A stretch of DNA of 64,000 nt from Pseudarthrobacter sp. MM222 (lineage in GTDB: Bacteria > Actinomycetota > Actinomycetes > Actinomycetales > Micrococcaceae), in assembly GCF_947090775.1 (NCBI RefSeq), contig NZ_OX352321.1:3472001-3536000 (forward strand), given 5' to 3'. The notes below the pieces were generated by a model. The model was not told the DNA's origin. It did not search any database and saw only the letters and a list, made by a program, of their open reading frames with translations. The stretch's first letter is position 1. The number at the start of each line of letters is the position of its first letter. Made by a program: the position numbers and the translations under genes. Below, one piece after another: positions 60,500 through 64,000 of this stretch.

Positions 60500-61164
60500 T
60501 CAGGCCCCCGGGGTGCTTGACGCGCCGGGCAGGAGGGCGGCGGCGGGCTCGCTGTAGTCGACGCGCACGAGGTTGCCGGCGTCGTCGAACACGAGGGACG
60601 TGACCGAAGTCAGGGTGCATTCCCGCTTCCGCGGGTCATGCCAGAGCGGCTTGCCTTCGGCGCTGCGCCGGGTGGCCCAGATGGGCAGCTGGTGGCTGAC
60701 CAGGATCGCCTCGGCGTCCCCGCCGCCTAGGGCGATGGCCCGCAGCCGCGCGTCCTGCACGGCGGCAATGACGCGGGCAGCCTGCTGCTTGTAGGGCTCC
60801 CCCAGGAGGGCCGGAAGGGGTTACGCAGCATCGGCCAGTGCTTCGGCCGAAGGAGTTCCGCCTTGGAGACGTGGAGGCCCTCGAAGTAGTTCGCAGCCTC
60901 GATGATCCGGTCATCGGTGGTGATTTCGAGATTGAGCGCTTCGGCGATGGGCTGCGCCGTCTCCTGCGCACGGGTCAGCGGAGAGGCGGCCACATGGACG
61001 ATGTTGGCCCCTTGGGCTACGCGGTCCTGGAAGTGCTCCGCGAGCGTCAGCGCCATCTGCCGGCCAAGCTCGGAGAGGTGGAATTCCGGCATCCTGCCGT
61101 ACAGGACGGCGTCGGGATTGTGGACCTCGCCGTGGCGGAGCAGATGAACGATGGCTTGGGGCAT
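60500..61164 (-). pseudogene. Histidine phosphatase (phosphoglycerate mutase-like), interrupted by a frameshift
   Basis: Read leftward from ATG 61164 the first part is a normal phosphatase: IVHLLRHGEVHNPDAVLYGR (RHG catalytic His), VAASPLTRAQETAQPI. It stays in frame to RNPFRPSWG. The rest (EPYKQQAARVIAAVQDARL...ILVSHQLPIW, with the second His) is in another frame and ends at 60500. The shift maps to a run of five C at 60799-60803, where one more base would restore a 220-plus-residue enzyme. Either a real mutation, phase variation at the homopolymer, or a sequencing error. Two bases before resA, so probably same operon. Confidence 0.85.
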
Positions 61165-61374
61165 GTGTACCAGTTTCTCAAAGGGCAGCGTCAATGACGA
61201 AATCTTCTACAAGAGGTAGAACTGAAGAGTTTGAAGAAATGTTCCCTGCTGTTGGAATAAAAGATGCAAATGCATGTTTATACTGGGTGAAGCAGTTAGT
61301 TGAGACTTCAACGAATCGTTTCGACCAGCGATCAGACCTACCGCACAACCCAACCGACTCAAGGAGAAAACATC
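61165..61374. promoter_or_regulatory. AT-rich promoter region of yceI with a small dyad
   Basis: About 60 percent AT between 61197 and 61320, unlike the rest of the window. ATGCA-AA-TGCAT (61264-61275) is a 12-bp dyad directly before a TATACT -10 box (61279-61284). A MarR-type or stress regulator could bind here (inference). Confidence 0.5.
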
Positions 61375-61923
61375 ATGGCTCTTCCCGCCAACGTCACCAC
61401 CGGCACCTGGTCCCTCGACAACTCGCACAGCGAGATCGCCTTCACCGTCCGCCACGCAGGCATCAGCAAGGTCCGCGGTCAGTTCAAGGACGCCGAGGCC
61501 ACCCTCGAGCTCGCCGAGAACATCGCCGACTCCAAGGTGAACGCCACCATCAAAACGGCGAGCTTCGATTCCGGCGACGTCAACCGCGACGGCCACGTCC
61601 GCGGCGAAGACTTCTTCGACGTCGAGACCTTCCCCGAAATCTCCTTCGTGTCCAACACCATCGTCCCCAAGGGCGACGCCTACGAACTCCAGGGCGATCT
61701 CACCATCAAGGGCGTAACCCGCCCGGTGGCCCTGGAGACCGAGTTCAACGGCGTTGCTGTTGATCCGTTTGGCAACACCCGCGCCGGCCTGTCCGCCGAA
61801 ACCACGATCAGCCGCAAGGACTTCGGTCTGACCTGGAACGCAGTACTTGAAGCGGGTGGAGTACTCGTCAGCGACAAGGTTGCCGTCAACCTCGAACTGG
61901 CCTTCATCGCTCCCGCAGCATAA
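61375..61923 (+). CDS. YceI family lipid-binding protein
   Basis: 182 residues from ATG 61375 behind AAGGAGAAAA. The lipocalin-like YceI fold is evident: TGTWSLDNSHSEIAFTVRHAGISKVRGQF, DGHVRGEDFFDVETFPEISFVS and ISRKDFGLTWNAVLEAGGVLVSDKVAVNLELAF. No signal peptide, as in many actinobacterial members. These proteins bind polyisoprenoids in the hydrophobic cavity. Ends in a good terminator. Confidence 0.94.
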   Translation: MALPANVTTGTWSLDNSHSEIAFTVRHAGISKVRGQFKDAEATLELAENIADSKVNATIKTASFDSGDVNRDGHVRGEDFFDVETFPEISFVSNTIVPKGDAYELQGDLTIKGVTRPVALETEFNGVAVDPFGNTRAGLSAETTISRKDFGLTWNAVLEAGGVLVSDKVAVNLELAFIAPAA

Positions 61924-61938
61924 TCATCCGCTGCAGCG

Positions 61939-61980
61939 GCACCCCGCTTCATCCTTGGGATGGAGCGGGGTGCTTTGTTT
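61939..61980 (+). terminator. Rho-independent terminator of yceI
   Basis: GCACCCCGCT (61939-61948) pairs with AGCGGGGTGC (61964-61973), extended by CATCC/GGATG, then TTTGTTT. Confidence 0.88.
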
Positions 61981-62153
61981 AACCGCGTACGGGTGCGGTG
62001 AAGCTGCGGGGCAGCCGGCGAGGCTTCGTAGAACGCAGCCCCGGCGCCCGACCTCCCACCTGGTTGCCTCCGGCTTTGCCGACCAAACCAGGAATGGTTC
62101 CGACGTGCTGTTGACCGGGCTCAAATTCCCTAGATAACGGGGGTATCGCGGTC

Positions 62154-62159
62154 TACAGT
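62154..62159 (+). promoter_or_regulatory. Leaderless-type -10 box
   Basis: TACAGT, seven bases before ATG 62167; no ribosome site seen. Confidence 0.45.
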
Positions 62160-62166
62160 GAGAGCC

Positions 62167-62901
62167 ATGAGCAACCCTGATGATGTCCGGCCGCCGCAGC
62201 AGCCGGGTGCCCAGCCCCCGCAGCCCGGCAATCTACCGCCCACCGGCTCCGAACCGGCTCCGGCAGGAGCTCCGGCCGGCCCTCCGGCAGGAGCGGGATA
62301 CCAGCCGCCGCAGCAGGGTCACTACGTACCGCCGCAGGGCTATCAGCCACCGCCGCAGGGCCACGGCCAGGCTCCGGGATACCAGCCGCCGGGGCAGCCC
62401 GGAGCGCCGGGGGGCTTCCGCTTCGAAATGCCTGCCGACCGGCCCCGGAACGTCAACGATGTTCTGCCCCAAGGGGGCTTCTCCGGCATGTTCAGCGTCG
62501 CCAGCATGCCGACCGAGCTGAAAGTGTCCTACTGGATCTGGCTCATCGGAGGTCTGCTCGGGCTGCTGGGTGGCGTTATTGGCCTCTTCGGATCCTTCGT
62601 CCTTCTTACCGTCGCTCCCGGCATCGGCATCGTGGTGCTGCTGCTCGTGCTGGTGGCGCTTGCGTTGGCCGCCGCCCAGTTCATCCTGGCCATGAAAATG
62701 AAGGAAGGCCGTGAATGGGCCCGGCTCGCCCTCACGATTCTGGCCGGCGTATCCCTGCTCCTGACCATCATCAGCGCCAGCGCCACGGACGGACGAAGCG
62801 GCAGCAGTTGGCCGGGCTTCATCATCAGCCTGGCGGCGACCGTGCTGATGTGGCTGCCTAATTCGCAGGCCTGGTTCGCGTCACTGCGCGGCCGTGTCTG
62901 A
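62167..62901 (+). CDS. Proline-rich membrane protein of unknown function
   Basis: 244 residues. A 95-residue N-terminus rich in Pro/Gln/Gly (repeated GYQPPPQG-like units) is followed by about four helices (SYWIWLIGGLLGLLGGVIGLFGSFVLLTV, IVVLLLVLVALALAAAQFILAM, WARLALTILAGVSLLLTIISA, FIISLAATVLMWLPN). The helical half is the same type as the next gene's, so the two are paralogous in layout. Function unknown. Confidence 0.75.
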   Translation: MSNPDDVRPPQQPGAQPPQPGNLPPTGSEPAPAGAPAGPPAGAGYQPPQQGHYVPPQGYQPPPQGHGQAPGYQPPGQPGAPGGFRFEMPADRPRNVNDVLPQGGFSGMFSVASMPTELKVSYWIWLIGGLLGLLGGVIGLFGSFVLLTVAPGIGIVVLLLVLVALALAAAQFILAMKMKEGREWARLALTILAGVSLLLTIISASATDGRSGSSWPGFIISLAATVLMWLPNSQAWFASLRGRV

Positions 62902-63135
62902 CCGCCGGTGCGGCCGGAGGACCCGGCCGCACCGCTGAAAAACCGCTTCGCGGCGCCGAAAATGGTGCCCTGCCGGCATCCGGGTTCCGTCTGGGAATCC
63001 GTGGCCGAGAATACCTCTCGGGAATGATCCGCGCAGCGCTTGGTCCGCTGTACGGTTGAACTAAAACCATGCTGGGGGCAGGGCAGGATTACTGGTCCCG
63101 GTAGCCGATCCAGATCGACTTACAAAGGACCGACC
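62902..63135. other. Intergenic region between the two paralogous membrane proteins
   Basis: 234 bases with GC-rich imperfect inverted sequence near 62940-62965 and no supported gene. It must contain the promoter of the next gene. Confidence 0.4.
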
Positions 63136-63843
63136 ATGAGTATTCCTCCAGTCCCGCCGTCAAACCCGGACGGTCCCATTCCGGGCGATCAGCCCGCGCC
63201 CCAATACGGTCAAAACGCACCCCAATACGGCCAGAACGCACCCCAGTACGGCCAAAACGCCCCGCAGTACGGCCAAAACGCGCCGCAGTACGGTCAAAAC
63301 GCACCCCAGTACGGCCAAAACGCGCCGCAATACGGCCAATCACCCTATGCCCAGTACCCGGCAGGCCAGCAGCAATCGGGCGACGGTGTGCCGAAGCTCG
63401 TCAACATTGCCTTCTGGCTGATTGTCGGCTCCGGAGTGGTTTGGCTGCTCTCGCTCCTGCTGTCCATCGGCACCCTGGACACCCCCGCCGTGCGGGACAT
63501 GTTCCAGGAGCAGATGGCGGCAAGCGGCGCGGACGTCAACTTCAATGAGATCAAGCCCTTCCTGGTCGGGACCATCGTCGTGTTCGCCCTGATCAGCGCG
63601 GCCCTTTACGCCCTCGTGGCGCTGAACGTCCGCAAGGGTAAGAACTGGGCACGGATTCTGGGCACGGTCTTCGCCGCGCTCTCGGTCTTCAGCCTGTTCC
63701 CGCTGAGCATCGGCACCCTTGCGGTGCTGGCCGGTATCGCGGGCATCGTCATGCTTTACCTGCCTGCGACCTCCCCGTACTTCCGCAAGCAGCAGCCTTT
63801 CGCCAATCCCTACGGACAGCCGGGCGGCCCGTTCCAGAAGTAG
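63136..63843 (+). CDS. Repeat-bearing proline/glutamine-rich membrane protein of unknown function
   Basis: 235 residues from ATG 63136. The N-terminus carries seven APQYGQ units joined by Asn (DNA 63196-63339), then SPYAQYPAG. The C-terminal half has helices LVNIAFWLIVGSGVVWLLSLLLSIG, LVGTIVVFALISAALYALVAL, ILGTVFAALSVFSLF and LAVLAGIAGIVMLYLP. Similar layout to the preceding gene. Function unknown; the tails may mediate interactions at the cell surface or pole. Confidence 0.78.
   Translation: MSIPPVPPSNPDGPIPGDQPAPQYGQNAPQYGQNAPQYGQNAPQYGQNAPQYGQNAPQYGQNAPQYGQSPYAQYPAGQQQSGDGVPKLVNIAFWLIVGSGVVWLLSLLLSIGTLDTPAVRDMFQEQMAASGADVNFNEIKPFLVGTIVVFALISAALYALVALNVRKGKNWARILGTVFAALSVFSLFPLSIGTLAVLAGIAGIVMLYLPATSPYFRKQQPFANPYGQPGGPFQK
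63196..63339 (+). repeat. Seven-copy 21-bp coding repeat (NAPQYGQ)
   Basis: Seven in-frame units with synonymous third-base differences, so the peptide is kept while DNA has drifted. Copy number could vary between strains. Confidence 0.9.
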
Positions 63844-63889
63844 ACCGCCACCTCCGGCGCACTGGGCGCAGGAACCGGAACGTCAGACC

Positions 63890-64000
63890 CTAGTCTGCGT
63901 CCTCCGGATCCTGCGCCCTTTGTGCGTGATAGGCAAGGATCTGGAGCTCGGTCGCCATGTCCACCTTGCGTAGGTTAACGCCCGGCGGGACCTGCAGCAT
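63890..64000 (-). CDS. C-terminal fragment of an unidentified gene
   Basis: Open leftward frame of 36 codons ending in TAG at 63890, entering from beyond the window edge. The visible peptide MLQVPPGVNLRKVDMATEL...DPEDAD gives no family. The ATG at 64000 could also be a true start. Confidence 0.4.
   Translation of the reverse strand: MLQVPPGVNLRKVDMATELQILAYHAQRAQDPEDAD

Noticed and set aside
1..64000. tRNA, rRNA, riboswitch or integrase genes
   Set aside because: I looked for cloverleaf-like CCA ends, GGTTCGAATCC-type T arms and rRNA blocks on both strands and saw none I could support.

Overview
The window is chromosomal DNA from a high-GC actinobacterium, most likely an Arthrobacter, Pseudarthrobacter or close Micrococcaceae relative. 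The evidence is strong G/C third-position bias, many GTG starts, 4-bp ATGA and 1-bp TAATG/TAGTG gene overlaps, and the gene content: a TetR-controlled phenylacetate pathway, menaquinone genes, System II cytochrome c maturation, DUF4229, DUF6480, HVA1 and CsbD proteins. Many genes also show a TAnnnT box 6-7 bases before the start codon, the layout of leaderless transcripts. I saw no rRNA, tRNA, CRISPR array, insertion sequence or prophage; this is housekeeping and catabolic DNA.

Layout. 1-3.7 kb: branched-chain 2-oxoacid dehydrogenase operon (E1alpha, E1beta, E2 cut by the window edge) divergent from an Lrp/AsnC regulator. 3.9-8.1 kb: a glycosyltransferase with gmd and fcl (GDP-L-fucose synthesis), facing galU. 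8.2-13.2 kb: phenylacetyl-CoA epoxidase operon paaABCDE plus paaG. 13.5-15.1 kb: low-molecular-weight tyrosine phosphatase and an LCP cell-wall ligase. 15.2-19 kb: an S9 oligopeptidase, an HVA1 protein and a sulfide:quinone oxidoreductase-like flavoprotein. 19.1-22.3 kb: an acidic protein with a duplicated internal repeat, next to a PqqD-like/M50 membrane metalloprotease fusion. 22.4-27.7 kb: secreted metallophosphoesterase, GNAT, ackA and pta. 27.8-34.7 kb: paaI-paaK-paaR, DUF427, VOC, paaZ and a second thioesterase. 34.7-39.8 kb: LAxTG-anchored S1 protease, tyrosine phosphatase, SGNH hydrolase, GNAT. 40-43 kb: paaJ-paaF-paaH. 43-49 kb: pentapeptide protein, SRPBCC, CsbD, amino acid permease and an Mn-type ABC importer. 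49-54.6 kb: CPBP protease, VOC, menB-menE-menA and small membrane proteins. 55-61 kb: a nuclease-fold protein, then tlpA-ccdA-resB-ccsB, preceded by a frameshifted phosphoglycerate mutase-like gene. 61-64 kb: yceI and two low-complexity membrane proteins.

How the genes work together. The phenylacetate genes lie in separate units spread over 35 kb, yet four of their promoter regions carry the same 24-bp dyad. I infer this is the operator of the TetR-type PaaR encoded at 29.8 kb. Together they cover the route from phenylacetate (PaaK) through epoxidation (PaaABCDE), isomerisation (PaaG), ring opening and oxidation (PaaZ) and beta-oxidation (PaaJ, PaaF, PaaH), with PaaI-type thioesterases as safety valves.

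The best candidate for an undescribed system is the two-gene cassette at 19.1-22.3 kb. It joins a possible leader-bearing repeat substrate to a membrane protease that has a PqqD-like recognition domain, an HEFGH active site and a four-cysteine outer domain.
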